A stretch of DNA of 64,000 nucleotides from Viola odorata (taxonomy: Eukaryota > Streptophyta > Magnoliopsida > Malpighiales > Violaceae), in assembly GCA_963691705.1 (NCBI GenBank), contig OY829546.1, positions 35,620,040 to 35,684,039 of the forward strand, written 5' to 3'. Made by a program: the position numbers and the translations under genes. Below the pieces are notes generated by a model, which was given only the letters and a program-made list of their open reading frames with translations, ran no database searches and was not told where the DNA came from. How positions within the stretch are numbered: position 1 is the first letter of the stretch; every line of letters starts with the position of its first letter. Positions 22,751 to 33,813 of this stretch are shown one piece after another.

Positions 22751-24528
22751 TGCCCATTGCTCGCCCTCGAGCAATCAAAACAGAAAATACACCCCAAGAC
22801 ATAGACAGGCACAACCAACCATAGCACAAGAATTAACAAACCAAACAATCAGCCCTGACCATGTCAAGACATACTCTGCCTAGATAACCCTGCATTAAAT
22901 CATTAGGATAATGACCCTAACAAAGAAACTTTACTACATCAGACCTAGGCATCATCAATCCTCACCGGGGAAAGTGTTTACACTCACACTCAACGAGGCT
23001 AGGTGTTTAATCACTCAAGTATGCAAATTAACAAGACACATAACACAGTTTGCACATCAACCCGAGTTAAAATCCACATGCTTAGGCAATCAACAATCAG
23101 AAACAAACTTTGCATAAAATAAAATAAAAAGAATGAAAGGAAAGAGGTGTAGAGAGAAGATGAAGAGCGTTGGAGAAAAGATGGAAAGAAAGAAAGAAAA
23201 TAAGAAGAGAAAACAAGGAAGAAAAAGAGTAGGAGAATAGAACGAGAAACCTGGAAGGATTCCTTGGTTAAGAAGGAGACGAAGCTGTGAGATAGTATCC
23301 GTCAAGGGCAGACAGTCGAGGGCTAGACGAAATTGTTCTTCTTGGGGAAGAGTTCTTTTCTTGGGAACCATGCTGGCAATACTTCTTTCTTCTGGTTCGT
23401 GTTTTTGCCCTCTCTCTCTTTTATTTTATTTTGAAACTAGATAAAACTTTCTTTTCTCTTCTTTTTCTGGTTTTGAATATATATTTTCTTTTTCTTTCCT
23501 TTTTCTTTTTTCTTCTTTTTTTAAAATTTTTTTTTTTTTGAAGATGAAAAGAGGCACGAATTTGATAACTTACTTCAGTTAGGGCTTGATTCCTTTTGGA
23601 TTAGCTTGATGATTTTGCCCTAGCTCTGCTTCAGCATCTACACATTCTTACCTGTCTCCCCCCACACTTAGGCTTTACTGCTCATCTAGCCCGCCACCTC
23701 TGACAAATACCACTCACCTGCCAAGGAAAAGGGATCAAGGAAAGTGAGAACAAGTGGTTAAAGAAGAGAGGAGTGAGAAGGAAATGAGAAGATGTCAGGG
23801 GCTAACCGAAATAGGGTGTCGAGGGCGAGATGAAGAAAAAGAGAAGATAGAAAGGAAAAGAAAGAAAAAGAAAGAAAACAGAGATGCAAAGTTTTTTTCA
23901 TCTTTTTGTTGCTTTCCTAAGACTAATGGTGCCCATACCCAGGGGTATCATGCAAACCTAGTTGAGTGTCTAGCTAAGCATTGAATCACACATGAAAATA
24001 TAACTGCTTAGTCTCAAATGCTCACAAGGTGCTATAAATGATTGCTGATATCCAGGGCAAGACGCAGGTTATAAGAGCTAGCAGACAAAGCATGCAAGCA
24101 AGACCAACATGAAAGGCAGTTCATTTCTATGTGCTCATAAGTCAAAAGTGTGTCCATACAAGGGGGTTTTAAAACTGGGCAGTGCTAAAAAGCTAACAAA
24201 ATCCTAAAAAATGAAAATCCAAAAATTTTAAATTTTTCACAAAGCATGCAATCATGCAACAAGCATTACAATAAACATGCAGTCAAGCAAACATAAATAC
24301 TAAAATATCACACATACACATAAATCCTCCCCCACACTTAGGCAGCGCATTTTCCTCAATGCGTGAGAGGTGCACAAAACAAACATAAATACATAAATAA
24401 ATCTGCAAAAAATAAAAGGAGTTTAGCAAGAAATTAAGAAGAGAGATGAACAGGGGTGAAACGGCACGTAGGCTGCCTCCACGGAGCGCCTTCTAAAACA
24501 TCCAGGCCTAGACGTTTGCTGCTACTAT
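22751..24528 (-). other. Element B 3' non-coding region
   Basis: This is the counterpart of A's 17783-19406. It is rich in A/G on the plus strand (23110-23240, 23830-23890) and has a T-run at 23519-23541. No domain-bearing frame is seen. Confidence 0.7.
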
Positions 24529-25719
24529 CTAGGCCTGGTCAGGTGGATCTGCCTTCAGGGGGTGGAAACCTTCATGGAATAGCTCTAATCTGTGGTCACA
24601 CACTTTAGAAATGAGGCCCGTGTCCATATTCTGGATCGCAATCACACCATGATCATTCACCTTCTTGACAAGGTAAGGGTCGATCCGCTTACGCTTCAAC
24701 TTTTTGGAAAAGATCCTAAGACAAGAATTATAAAGTAAAACCTTTTGTCCAGTATCAAAGGTTTTAGAAGAGAGCAACTTATCGTGGTGAGTGTTAGTCT
24801 TGGTTGTGTCTTGGGAAGGTTGCGGAGTTAGGTTATCATTGGGCGTCTTGCCCTCGATGGTCAAGGTAATGGCAGTAGCAGCTGAGGCGGGGGTTACCGT
24901 AGCCTCAAAAGTGGTCATGGCAACAGCTGGAGTCATGGCTAGTTGAGGAGTACAAAGGGCTGGGTCAAGTGTCTTAACGTCGACGACCGTCCATCTAAGG
25001 ACCTCGCGGTATCCTTTGAGTGTGGACACCAGCTCGCGCTCTGCGTTTGGATTAATCTTGCTAGAGATGATCACTGGGAGTGTGTCATGTTCGCCAAGGT
25101 AGGCGTACTTGAGGTACGAGGGCAAGCTCTTCAACTCCAACTTAAGGGCCTGTAGAAAAGAATGGGCAGACACTGAATTTGTAGTGATGTTCCTATCGAG
25201 GGCAAGATGGGAAAAGTTGTTAGCGTTAAGATCGAAAACTTGTGTAACTATAGGGTCAACACTATCAACAATTGAGTGCTCTGAAGTCACAAGTGTCAAG
25301 ACCAAGGGGTCCAGTGCGATGGGTGAAATAGTTTTGTCTAGGGCAAGCTGGATAGAGTCATCCGCGTCAAGATTGGAAACTTGTGTAACAATAAGGTCTA
25401 CAACGTCAACAATTGAGTGCTCTTCTAACGCAGCAACGACTTCATGTAATTCTGGTGGAGTCTTAATTGTCGAGGCCAAGACGTCCAATCTTGCTGGCGT
25501 GATGCTTCTGTCGAGGGCAAACTACAAATTTTCAATAGAATTCAAGTCAGTAACTTTATCAACCAAAGGATCGATCGTATCAGCAAAATTAACACAAGAA
25601 AGATCAGAAGGATATTGCATGACTTCCATCATATTGAACTTAATAATTTCTCCATCAAACTCAAGAGAGATAGATGCGTCATGAACGTCTATCTTTGCTC
25701 TGGCTGTAGCAAGAAACGG
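24529..25719 (-). pseudogene. Element B: repeated linker plus integrase C-terminal tail
   Basis: The clean frame 25488-24529 carries repeated units of the type EHSIVD-x-VD-x-IVTQV followed by a LALDR or LALDK motif. At least two are clear, and a related unit lies upstream (ALDRSITPARLDVLASTIK near 25500). The pre-RT linker follows (YAYLGEHDTLPVIISSK, ELVSTLKGYREVLRW, TLDPALCTPQLA). A Thr/Ala-rich spacer and the integrase tail (GQKVLLYNSCLRIFSKKLK, GFHPLKADP) complete it. RT, RNase H and the integrase core are absent. Between 25719 and 25488 the frame has stops at the R of LLGRPFL (TGA near 25720) and near 25523. Confidence 0.8.
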
Positions 25720-26244
25720 TCACCCTAGAAGCACGTCTGTGGCTTTAGCGGTCTCTTCGTTCTCCATTGCGATGACATAGAAGTCTGCAGGAAATAGGAA
25801 GTCGCCTACTTGGACTAAGATGTCCTTAATTACGCCTTTAGGGTGAATTACGGAATGATCGGCCAGCTGGATGACGAGCTTGGTTAGTTGGAGGGGCCCT
25901 AGGCCAAGACTATTGAAAATAATCAAGGGCATGACATTAATGTCGGCCCCTAAATCACACATGGCCTTGCCAATACTGACTGTCCCTATCATGCATGGGA
26001 GGAAAAACATGCCCTGGTCTTCGCACTTTGGAGGGATCTTCTGTTGGATAATGGCAGAGAAATTCACCCCCACACTTATCTTGTCTACCCTGGCTAAGTT
26101 ACATTTGTTGGTGCAAAGCGTTTTTAGGAACTTGGTATATCGAGGCACATTTTTGATGGCCTGGAGAAGTGGGATATTGACGAGGACTTTGCTGAACATA
26201 TCAAGGATTTCTCGATCCTCTTCCTTCTTCTTGGTCTTGACGAG
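25720..26244 (-). pseudogene. Element B aspartic protease
   Basis: The readable frame 26199-25720 runs from MFSKVLVNIPLLQAIKNV through KIPPKCEDQGMFFLPCMIG to the active-site position CDLGADINVMP, then IQLADHSVIHPKGVIKDILVQ. It stops at a TGA replacing Arg in LLGRPF. The element uses Asp-Leu-Gly where A has Asp-Ser-Gly; C also has Asp-Leu-Gly. The upstream side (KTKKKEEDREILD) directly abuts the solo LTR. Confidence 0.85.
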
Positions 26245-26734
26245 TGATAAGATTCGGGGTTCTGGAGAAGGGTAGGTGAGGAAGATGGCCGCTCAGAATC
26301 ACTGTGCCTGCCGTCTGGTGTACCTGCGAAGCGCCGGAGGGGGTCTCCGGCGTAGACACTCCAATGCTTAAGTCAGTAAGGCTATTCCAAATGGTAGGGG
26401 TTCGACTATCGATAGTAGGCTTACCTTTTATCTTGAATGATGGGGTATTTATAGGCAAAATATGGGTGTTATCTCTAGGGGGTGGGAGTTATCTAGGGAA
26501 GATAACGCCCAAGTACCTCAAGTGACGTCATGTCTTGCCTGGGATGGGATAACGCCGTTTGTGTGGCTAGATAACGAGCGAGACCCCCTTCGCTGATGTC
26601 GACCATCCCAGAGTTCTTCGTTGTGTGGGGGGCAATAACCTCGACGGTGCATGCCCGATAGGGGCTACAGTGTTCCAGCCTTAACACCAGGTCCACGGAC
26701 GAAAATGCCCTTGAAGTTACGTCTATAGTTATCA
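26245..26734 (-). mobile_element. Solo LTR (490 bp) inside element B
   Basis: On the minus strand it starts TGATAACTATAGACG and ends AATCTTATCA, flanked by perfect CTCGT duplications (plus-strand ACGAG at 26240-26244 and 26735-26739). TATAAATA (minus) is at 26446-26453. It belongs to the family at 16356-16877, but the insertion point is different (the gag-pro junction), so the two are independent insertions. Confidence 0.85.
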
Positions 26735-28487
26735 ACGAGCCTTTGAGGGAAGGACGGCTCGAGGATCTTGTGTATATACTCTTGGGTGAATTCTTGTGGG
26801 CTTGTGTCACCTTGTAGAGCCATCCCTCGTAGAGATCTAATATGATCTTCTATCACTTCTGGGAGTTTAGGCACAATGAACTTGGCTTTGGGTATTTTCT
26901 TAGGTAAAATTTCAGATTCAGGAGACTTTTCGACATCGAGGCCTAGATGCTCTAGGAAGGATTTTTCGACGTCGAGGCCTAGATGCTCTTGAGGGGGTAA
27001 GACATAGCCAATGCGAAGAGTCATAGCACACACATTGTGCTTTGGGTTAGCCTCAGTCTGCCCAGGCAATCTGCCTTTGTGTTTCAATTCTTTCATGTCC
27101 ACGGCCATGATGCTCATTTGTTTTTATAGATCCGTGATGATGCTCCCGTAGTGAGCGACCTCATTAGCCGGTGGAGCAGAGGAAGTGGAGGTCTGACCCT
27201 GGTTTGCTTGATAGAAAGATTGTTGGTTGTTGGGATGGGTAGGTCTAGGCTTGAAGTTTTGAACGTTGAAAGGTGGCTGAGCATGATTCATGTACTGATT
27301 ATGCTGCATCGGTTGTCCTGGGCTAGACGCTTACTGATGGCAGACCCAGCTGGAGTTTGGTGGTCTCCACACCTGGTTGTAGTGCTGCCCATATGGGGCC
27401 TGATTGTAATTACCAATGGCATTGATACTCTGGATCTCATCAGGGATATGGGGGCAAGCATCTGTTGGATGATCGGTCAAGTTGCAAATCTGACAAGCTT
27501 TGACCTGGACTGTTTGTCCAAAGGCCATGTTCTGAAGCATACCCGTGATAGCAGCTAATTGGGTTTGCATTGCGGCCACTTGGGCATCTTGCCCTGGACT
27601 GTTGCTTTCCTAGGGTAAGGCATTCCTTGCCATCAGCTCTATGGTGGCCTTTGCGGCAGCAGGGGTGAGTCTGGTGATAGAACCATTAGCAGCGGCGTTG
27701 AGCAAAGCCTTGTCATGAGCTTTAAGACCTTCACAGAAATACTGGATGAGGGCGTGCTCGGTAAGGTTATGCGAGGGACACATAGCTTGCATCTTTTTGT
27801 AGCGCTCGTGGTACTGGCCAAGATCTTCTTCTTTCCTCTGGACTATAGATACCAACTGCTTGCGAGTTACATTAGCCATCGCCGATGGATAGTATTTTTC
27901 AGTGAAGGTTTTGGATATTTCGGCCCAAGAACTGATGGAATTAGGGGGTAGATCATAGAACCAGTCTAGGGCATCATCTTTCAGAGACCACATGAAGGCT
28001 CGGAGCTTGGCTTGCTCGATACTGACATTGGTTGGCTTCATGGTATCTCATATTGAGTGTAATTGCTGAAGGTGGCAGTGAGGGTTTTCCTTTGGAATAC
28101 CTCGGAAGAGGGGAAGATGGTGCATGACTGCGGACTTAAGCGTCCAATCATGGGGAAAAGTGGGTCAAATGATACAGGTGTTGGGTGTTCGGGGGCACCA
28201 TTGAGGTCCTCAATGGTTTGCGGAGGGTTATCGATACGAGGAGGGTCTGCCATAATGAATGTCTCGAGGTAGACAATTGTTGGGTTGTCGAGGGCAGGAT
28301 GAAGATGGGATGGATCTTGATGAAGATGATTGTTGGGATCGTTCTGACTAGAGGCTTGACTATCGAGGGCAGGACGAGGAATTACCCTGCTAGAGGTTGC
28401 TCCTCTAGCCTGTCTCCGAAATTCTCTCTCTATCTTTGTGAGTTTGTGGTCAAGGGGTAGAAGGTCAGGTGTAGATCTCCTGGTCAT
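26735..28487 (-). pseudogene. Element B gag
   Basis: It starts at 28487 (MTRRSTPDLLPLDHKL). A frameshift near 28040 leads to the gag core (FMWSLKDDALDWFYDLPP, EKYYPSAMANVTRKQLVSI, QYFCEGLKAHDKALLNAA). The rest, down to EFTQEYIHKILEPSFPQ, is a single frame broken by three in-frame stops (near 27610, 27328 and 27122). A clear CCHC knuckle CQICNLTDHPTDACPHI sits near 27490. A short tandem repeat (EHLGLDVEKS twice) lies near 26970. Compared with A it has fewer frameshifts, so B is probably the younger copy. Confidence 0.85.
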
Positions 28488-28523
28488 ATAAGTAAAAGAA
28501 AGAAATTAGTCCGTAAACATTAT

Positions 28524-28541
28524 TCCCCGGCAACGGCGCCA
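28524..28541 (-). promoter_or_regulatory. Primer binding site of element B (Asp-tRNA)
   Basis: The plus strand TCCCCGGCAACGGCGCCA is identical, as recalled, to the CCA-bearing 3' end of plant Asp-tRNA (GTC). It lies five bases from the LTR end at 28547. Confidence 0.85.
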
Positions 28542-28546
28542 AAATT

Positions 28547-28632
28547 TGATGCGTCGTCGAAATGCGCATCAAAAATAATATATTTATAATCCTGATAGGC
28601 TAGATGCACAAATTAATCTAAACAGCGGCAAG
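28547..28632 (-). repeat. 5' LTR of element B, first piece (86 bp)
   Basis: TGATGCGTCGTCGAAATGCG through GCGGCAAG matches 21167-21252. It is interrupted by element C after GCAAG. Confidence 0.9.
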
Positions 28633-30098
28633 TGATCAACGTTTATTTCCATGTATTTTTACCATCTTAAACTACCTTATTTATGGTAAAAACAATCTCT
28701 TTCACGTGAATTTGCTATCTTTTGAAGGAAGTCTTGGGCAAGGGAAGAAATGAAGGAAGCATATGCCTTGAGCGACAGAGTAGCAATCTTGGCCGCAGGC
28801 TTGGCCAAGATTGTAGAGATAGAGGCGTGCTGATCATGGATTCAAGGAAGATGCATTTTGATTAAGAAACCAGCTGGCTGTTGCGTCCACTGGATTGACT
28901 CTTGGATGTAATCCGATTTGAACAAAAACAATCTGTTTAGTATTTATTATTTTATCTTATTTTTGAATTTGAACATTTGGAGATTTAGTGTTATCTCCTA
29001 TCTTTTTGGAGTTTGGAATTTGGAAAAGAATGTGATTGATGGGGGACTCTAACCTTGTTAAAGGTTAGGGAAGGCTGTCAATTACGGGAGCTTCCTTCTT
29101 CCAACTTCTGTTTTGTAAACACTTTGCTGTGATAACTCTTGGGAATATCGCATTTTAATTCTATTTTCATGTTCTTCAATTATTTCTTTGCTTCTTTGAT
29201 TATTATGTCTAGTAGTTAAACACCCAATTCTTGGTAAGGGTTGAGTAAGCGTACTTGTGATTCGTGAGACCTATCTGTTCTTATTATCCTCTCGTTCGTA
29301 ATTGATTCAAGTTCTGTTTTAACAAACTGGTTCCCGTCTAGGCTAAGACTTGATCAATCTTAGGCAAGACGACGAATTTGTAGCCAGTCACGAAGGGGAA
29401 GAGCGAAACCGGAGTGACACAAGTAGGCAGCTAGCCTCGCGGAGGTTAGTGGACTTGGATTTATAAAGGCCTAACCAGACTGACAATCTAGGGCTCCGAG
29501 TTGGGAGCAGCTTGCCCTAGACTCTGTCTTTCCCTGCACCATTAAGAAAATGCATGTGCCTCAAGCCAGTGGCCAATTGGATAAACCCTTTAACCAGTAA
29601 GGTGTCCACTGGCTAGGATCACTAGGAAAGGGAGTTCCCGCCAAGTGATTTCAAGAGGAGGAAAGTAGGATTGAAAAGGAGTTCCTCCTAATCTATAGTA
29701 GTGTTATGAGAGAGAAGGAGAAAATCTAAAGGCCAATGATCGAATAAATAAGAAATGCGCTCACAAATTCGCCCTTACCAGGAGTTTACCTCACATCAGT
29801 TCACAACCAATCTCAATCACCAATCTTAGCTAAGATTCACTTCTGCCTAAGATTGTTTCTTTATTTAATTTTTGCTTTGTTTCTTTTTATTGCTTTGTTT
29901 ATCTAAATTGCAGAAACAAAACCCCTCAACTCTAGTGACGAGGAAGTCGAGTAGAAACTACAATTTCCTGAAAGATTTCTGTGGACGATCCTCTTACCAT
30001 GATCTACAAGTTTCTTATGGACGAGTGATAAGTTGTATTCCTACCCCTAATTTCGTATATTTTATACAACTAAATTTAATGCCCTCGACACGCAATCA
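28633..30098 (+). repeat. 5' LTR of element C, 1466 bp
   Basis: It starts TGATCAACGTTTATTTCC and ends GACACGCAATCA. It is nearly identical to 39504-40968, with scattered substitutions and single-base indels. It contains several CTTGGGCAAG/CTTGGCCAAG-type inverted words and is A/T rich in the middle. Confidence 0.92.
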
Positions 30099-30103
30099 AA
30101 TTT

Positions 30104-30121
30104 TGGCGCCATTGCTAGGGA
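30104..30121 (+). promoter_or_regulatory. Primer binding site of element C
   Basis: TGGCGCCATTGCTAGGGA, five bases after the LTR, matches the Asp-tRNA complement with about three differences. Confidence 0.75.
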
Positions 30122-30164
30122 TCTTTTGACGGTGTTTTTGTAGTTTTATTTTTTTTTTTTTTTT

Positions 30165-31723
30165 TTGCAGTTGATGACCAGGTCCTCAAAGGAAGATTTG
30201 CTACCTTTGAATCCAGAACTTACGAGGACTGAAGCACAAAATAGAAAGAAAGCCAAGAGGAAATTTGACGGTGAATTTTCAGGGACACAAACAGAATCTA
30301 GTCCCAATAGCAGTCTAGGCCAAGATCCAGGCCCAGCTGAAAACCCAATACCAATCTTAGAGGAAAACCAACAAGAACAAATGATGAGGGAACAAAACAG
30401 GGGGGCAGAACGAGTGACCTACTCCTGTATTAATCTACCCCCAATGGCTAATGACTGGTCTATCAAGACAAATATTATAGCCAACTTAACCAAGTTCCAT
30501 GGCCACTCAAACGAGGTTCCGTATAACCATTTGAGGAACCTCTACCTCTAATGTGACACTCTGAAACCAGTAGGAGTATCGATAGAGAGGGCCAAACTGA
30601 AAGCATTTCCCTGGTCTCTTGAAGATTCGGCAAAGAATTGGTTTTATAGCTTGCCCCATAACACTATCACAACATGGGGAGAGATGTCCGCTGCCTTTTT
30701 AAACAAGTATTGGAACGCAACTAAGGCAGGGACAGCTAGGAAGAATTTAGTCTCCATCCAGTAGAGGGGAGGCGAGAGCTTGAGCGAGTATCATAAGAGG
30801 TTTAGGGACCTTCAAGACATTAGCCCTACACATGGCATAGCTGACAATCTTCTGATCCAATATTTCTATGACGGAATGTGTGTAAAGGATAAGGAGAGAG
30901 TGGATCCAGCCGCTAGAGGGGCACTTCAAGACCTTACACTAACAAGAGCCAAATTGCTTCTGCAAACAATGGCCGATAATTGCCAAAATAATTCCTCATC
31001 CGAGAGAAATTTTGTACCTTCTTCTTTGAATGCTTTAAATGTTGAACATAAGCTAAATGAGATAACTAATATATTGATGAATCTTTCTACAGGTGTCACA
31101 TCTCAAGTACAAACTACAGTAGCAGCAGCTAATCCTATGCCTTCGGTTTGCGGGATTTCCAACAAATAGATCATCCAACCCATAGTTGTTACATGGTGCA
31201 ACAGTCGGGTGATCCAACCCCAATCCCAGTTAATGCCGCATATGGTTACAATCAAGGACAACCTAGATTTCCACATGAAAGTAACCAATACCCTTGGAGA
31301 CAACATCCCAATCTAAGGTGGAGACAAGATCAGCCTCAGCCTAGCCAACAACCACAACAACAATACAATCAGCAACCACAACAATCTCCCATTAATTTTC
31401 AACACTTCGTACCTAGACCACCTCAATCGAACCAGGCTACTATCCCATTACTACCCCCAGCACCTCAACCGCTTAAGATTACTGGAGTTCCCATAGAGGA
31501 TATATTGCAAAAATTCATGCAAGCAACCCAGTCCAGCCTTGTTGAGATGTAGAAGCAAATTGGCCAACTTACCCAATAAAGGCAGCAACCTGAATCTGGT
31601 GGCAAATTACCTTCCACCACTGAAAATAATCCCAGGTACAATGTAAGTGTTATTCATCTTAGGAGTGGAAGCATTCTACCTGAAAGGAAGGGAGCCAAGT
31701 CGGATCAGGAGGTACATAACCAG
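30165..31723 (+). pseudogene. Element C gag, with stops and a frameshift
   Basis: It starts at 30165 with MTRSSKEDLLPLNPEL, parallel to the A and B gag starts. The gag core (AKLKAFPWSLEDSAKNWFYS, AAFLNKYWNATKAGTARKNL, SEYHKRFRDLQDISPTHGI) is in one frame broken by TAA at 30549 and TAG at 30762. A frameshift near 31145 falls in the CCHC knuckle, which is split between two frames. A Gln-rich segment follows to a TAG at 31550, with another stop near 31577. The frame then runs into the protease region. No intact gag is encoded. Confidence 0.85.
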
Positions 31724-32869
31724 TTGTTTGAGGATGAGGATGATGATGTAGATGAAGAAATCCAGGCAGAGTCTCAGCCGGAACCAATCTTGGGTAAGAC
31801 TGAGACAAAGACTGATATTCCAGTCGAGATAGAAATAGAGCAGCCAATCTTGACCAAACCAGTGGCTAAGACTAATGAGCAAAGTTCAAAACCTCAGGAA
31901 ACAGTGGAGATTCCACCACCCTATCCTCCCAAGTCTTCCAAACAGAAGAAGTTAGACGAGGCTAAGGAATTCATGAACATTTTTGGCAAAGTGGCAGTGA
32001 ATATTCCCATGCTAGATTTAATTTCTGAAGTACCTTCTTATGCAAAAAATTTGAAAGAACTCTGTACTAACAAAAGGAAACTTGCAGGCATAGAGAGGGT
32101 GAATCTTACAAAGAATATTTCCTCAGTACTTCAGAACAAACTCCCGGAGAAATGCGGAGATCAAGGAACCTTCACCATCCCTTGTAAGATTGGGAACAAA
32201 ATGGTGGAAAAGGCTCTTTGCGACTTAGGAGCTGGAATCAACGTGATGTCCTTGAAAGAATACGAGACATTGCAAATGGGACCAATGAAAGAGACGCAGG
32301 TGGTGATTCAATTGGCTGACCGAACCGTAATTCATCCTAAGGGATTGGTAGAGGACGTTCTCGTCCAAGTTAATAATTTTATATACCCTGTGGATTTTTA
32401 TATTGTTGAGATGGATTCTAACTTACCTTCTTGTACAACAGATGTGCTCCTAGGGAGACCTTTCCTTAGGTCAGCTAGAGCAAAGATAGATGTTTATGGA
32501 GGTAGTATCATTTTTGAATTTTTTGGGAGCACGATTAAGTTCTATATGAAAGAGGGATTAAAATATCAAAATGAGACGCACAGTATTAATTTTATTGATA
32601 TTTTATACCCTATCAAAGAAGAAACTGCAGATTTGTGTGCTACCGACCCACTTGATTTTGTCTTAAGCAGAAGTATCTCAGCTAAGACACTGGCAGAATT
32701 GGAAGACCGAGTGGGAAACCAAGAAGATCTAAGGGAGATCTTAACAGATCTTCACGAGACTAAACCATTGAAGGAAGTATTGAATTGCCCATTGTTGAGC
32801 GTGTCTGATTCTAAAGATTTACCATCTATTGTGCAGGCACCCAAGCTAGATCTTAAGGAGTTTCCATAA
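31724..32869 (+). CDS. Element C aspartic protease domain
   Basis: A clean 381-codon frame begins at an acidic stretch (FEDEDDDVDEEIQ) and a Pro/Lys-rich linker. The protease zone begins with FMNIFGKVAVNIPMLDL and has LPEKCGDQGTFTIPCKIG before the active-site segment CDLGAGINVMS. IQLADRTVIHPKGLVEDVL and LLGRPFLRSARAKIDVY follow, and it ends with one copy of the LSRSISAKTLAEL-type linker. It is part of the gag-pol polyprotein, so the methionine at 31724 is not a natural start. The TAA at 32867-32869 is a lesion, since the same frame carries on toward RT. Confidence 0.8.
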   Translation: MFEDEDDDVDEEIQAESQPEPILGKTETKTDIPVEIEIEQPILTKPVAKTNEQSSKPQETVEIPPPYPPKSSKQKKLDEAKEFMNIFGKVAVNIPMLDLISEVPSYAKNLKELCTNKRKLAGIERVNLTKNISSVLQNKLPEKCGDQGTFTIPCKIGNKMVEKALCDLGAGINVMSLKEYETLQMGPMKETQVVIQLADRTVIHPKGLVEDVLVQVNNFIYPVDFYIVEMDSNLPSCTTDVLLGRPFLRSARAKIDVYGGSIIFEFFGSTIKFYMKEGLKYQNETHSINFIDILYPIKEETADLCATDPLDFVLSRSISAKTLAELEDRVGNQEDLREILTDLHETKPLKEVLNCPLLSVSDSKDLPSIVQAPKLDLKEFP

Positions 32870-33813
32870 CACCTTAAGTATGCCTATCTAGGCCAAGACA
32901 AAACTCTGCCAGTAATAATCTAAGTTAAGCTTTCCAGCGAGGAAGAAGCCAGATTAACAGACGTGTTGAAAGAACACAAAGAGGCTATTGGGTGGACCTT
33001 GGTAGACATCAAGGGCATATCCTCCACCATTTGTACCCACAAGATACATGTGGAAGAGGATAAGAAAACAGTCCAACAACCCCAAAGGAGGCTAAACCCT
33101 CCGATGATGGAAGTTGTCAAGAAAGAAATTATTAAGTTGCTTGATGCTGGAATTATTTACCCAATCTCTAATAGTTCATGGGTTTCACCTATGCAGGTTG
33201 TACCTAAGAAGACAGGGATTACCGTGACCGAAGGGGAAGATGGAGTCAAAAGGACCACAAGAATTCAGAATGGGTGGAGGGTCTGCATAGACTACCGCAG
33301 ACTTAACCAAGTCACAAGGAAAGACCACTTTCCGTTACCATTCATTGACCACATGGTGGAACGACTGACTGGGAAATCCCACTACTGTTTCTTGGACGGT
33401 TATTCGGGATTTCATCAAATTCCAGTGGCGTTAGAAGACCAAGAGAAGACGGCATTCACATGTCCCTTTGGAACCTTTGCGTATAGGAGGATGTCATTTG
33501 GATTGTGCAACGCACCAGCCACCTTTCAAAGGTGTATGGTTAGTATCTTTTCAAACTATGTGAAAAAAGGTATTGAAGTGTTCATGGACGACTTCACCGT
33601 CTATGGTGATGATTTTGATCAATGCTTATCTAATCTAAAAAATATTGTGAAAAGATGTGTGACCACTGATCTTATGTTAAACTTTGAAAAATGCCACTTT
33701 ATGGTAGAACATGCTAAGATTGATGTTATTAAAAGCTTGCCTTACCCCTCATGCGTGCGTGAGGTTAGAAGTTTTCTTAGCCACGCAGGTTTATCAAAGA
33801 CTTCTCAAAGATA
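32870..33813 (+). pseudogene. Element C reverse transcriptase, truncated
   Basis: The pre-RT linker (YAYLGQDKTLPVII) is followed by a TAA near 32921. The open part 32963-33814 then includes KEHKEAIGWTLVDIKGISS, MQVVPKKTG, CIDYRRLNQVTRKDHFPLP, FLDGYSGFHQI, FGTFAYRRMSFGLCNAPATF and the catalytic box VFMDDF. After KCHFMVEHAKID the thumb segment between VE and AK is shortened by roughly 17 residues compared with the family. A frameshift at about 33790 shifts the end of RT into another frame, which continues in the next feature. Confidence 0.85.

Noticed and set aside
26201..26458. 85-codon minus-strand frame near the B protease
   Set aside because: It spans the solo LTR boundary and is a chance frame.
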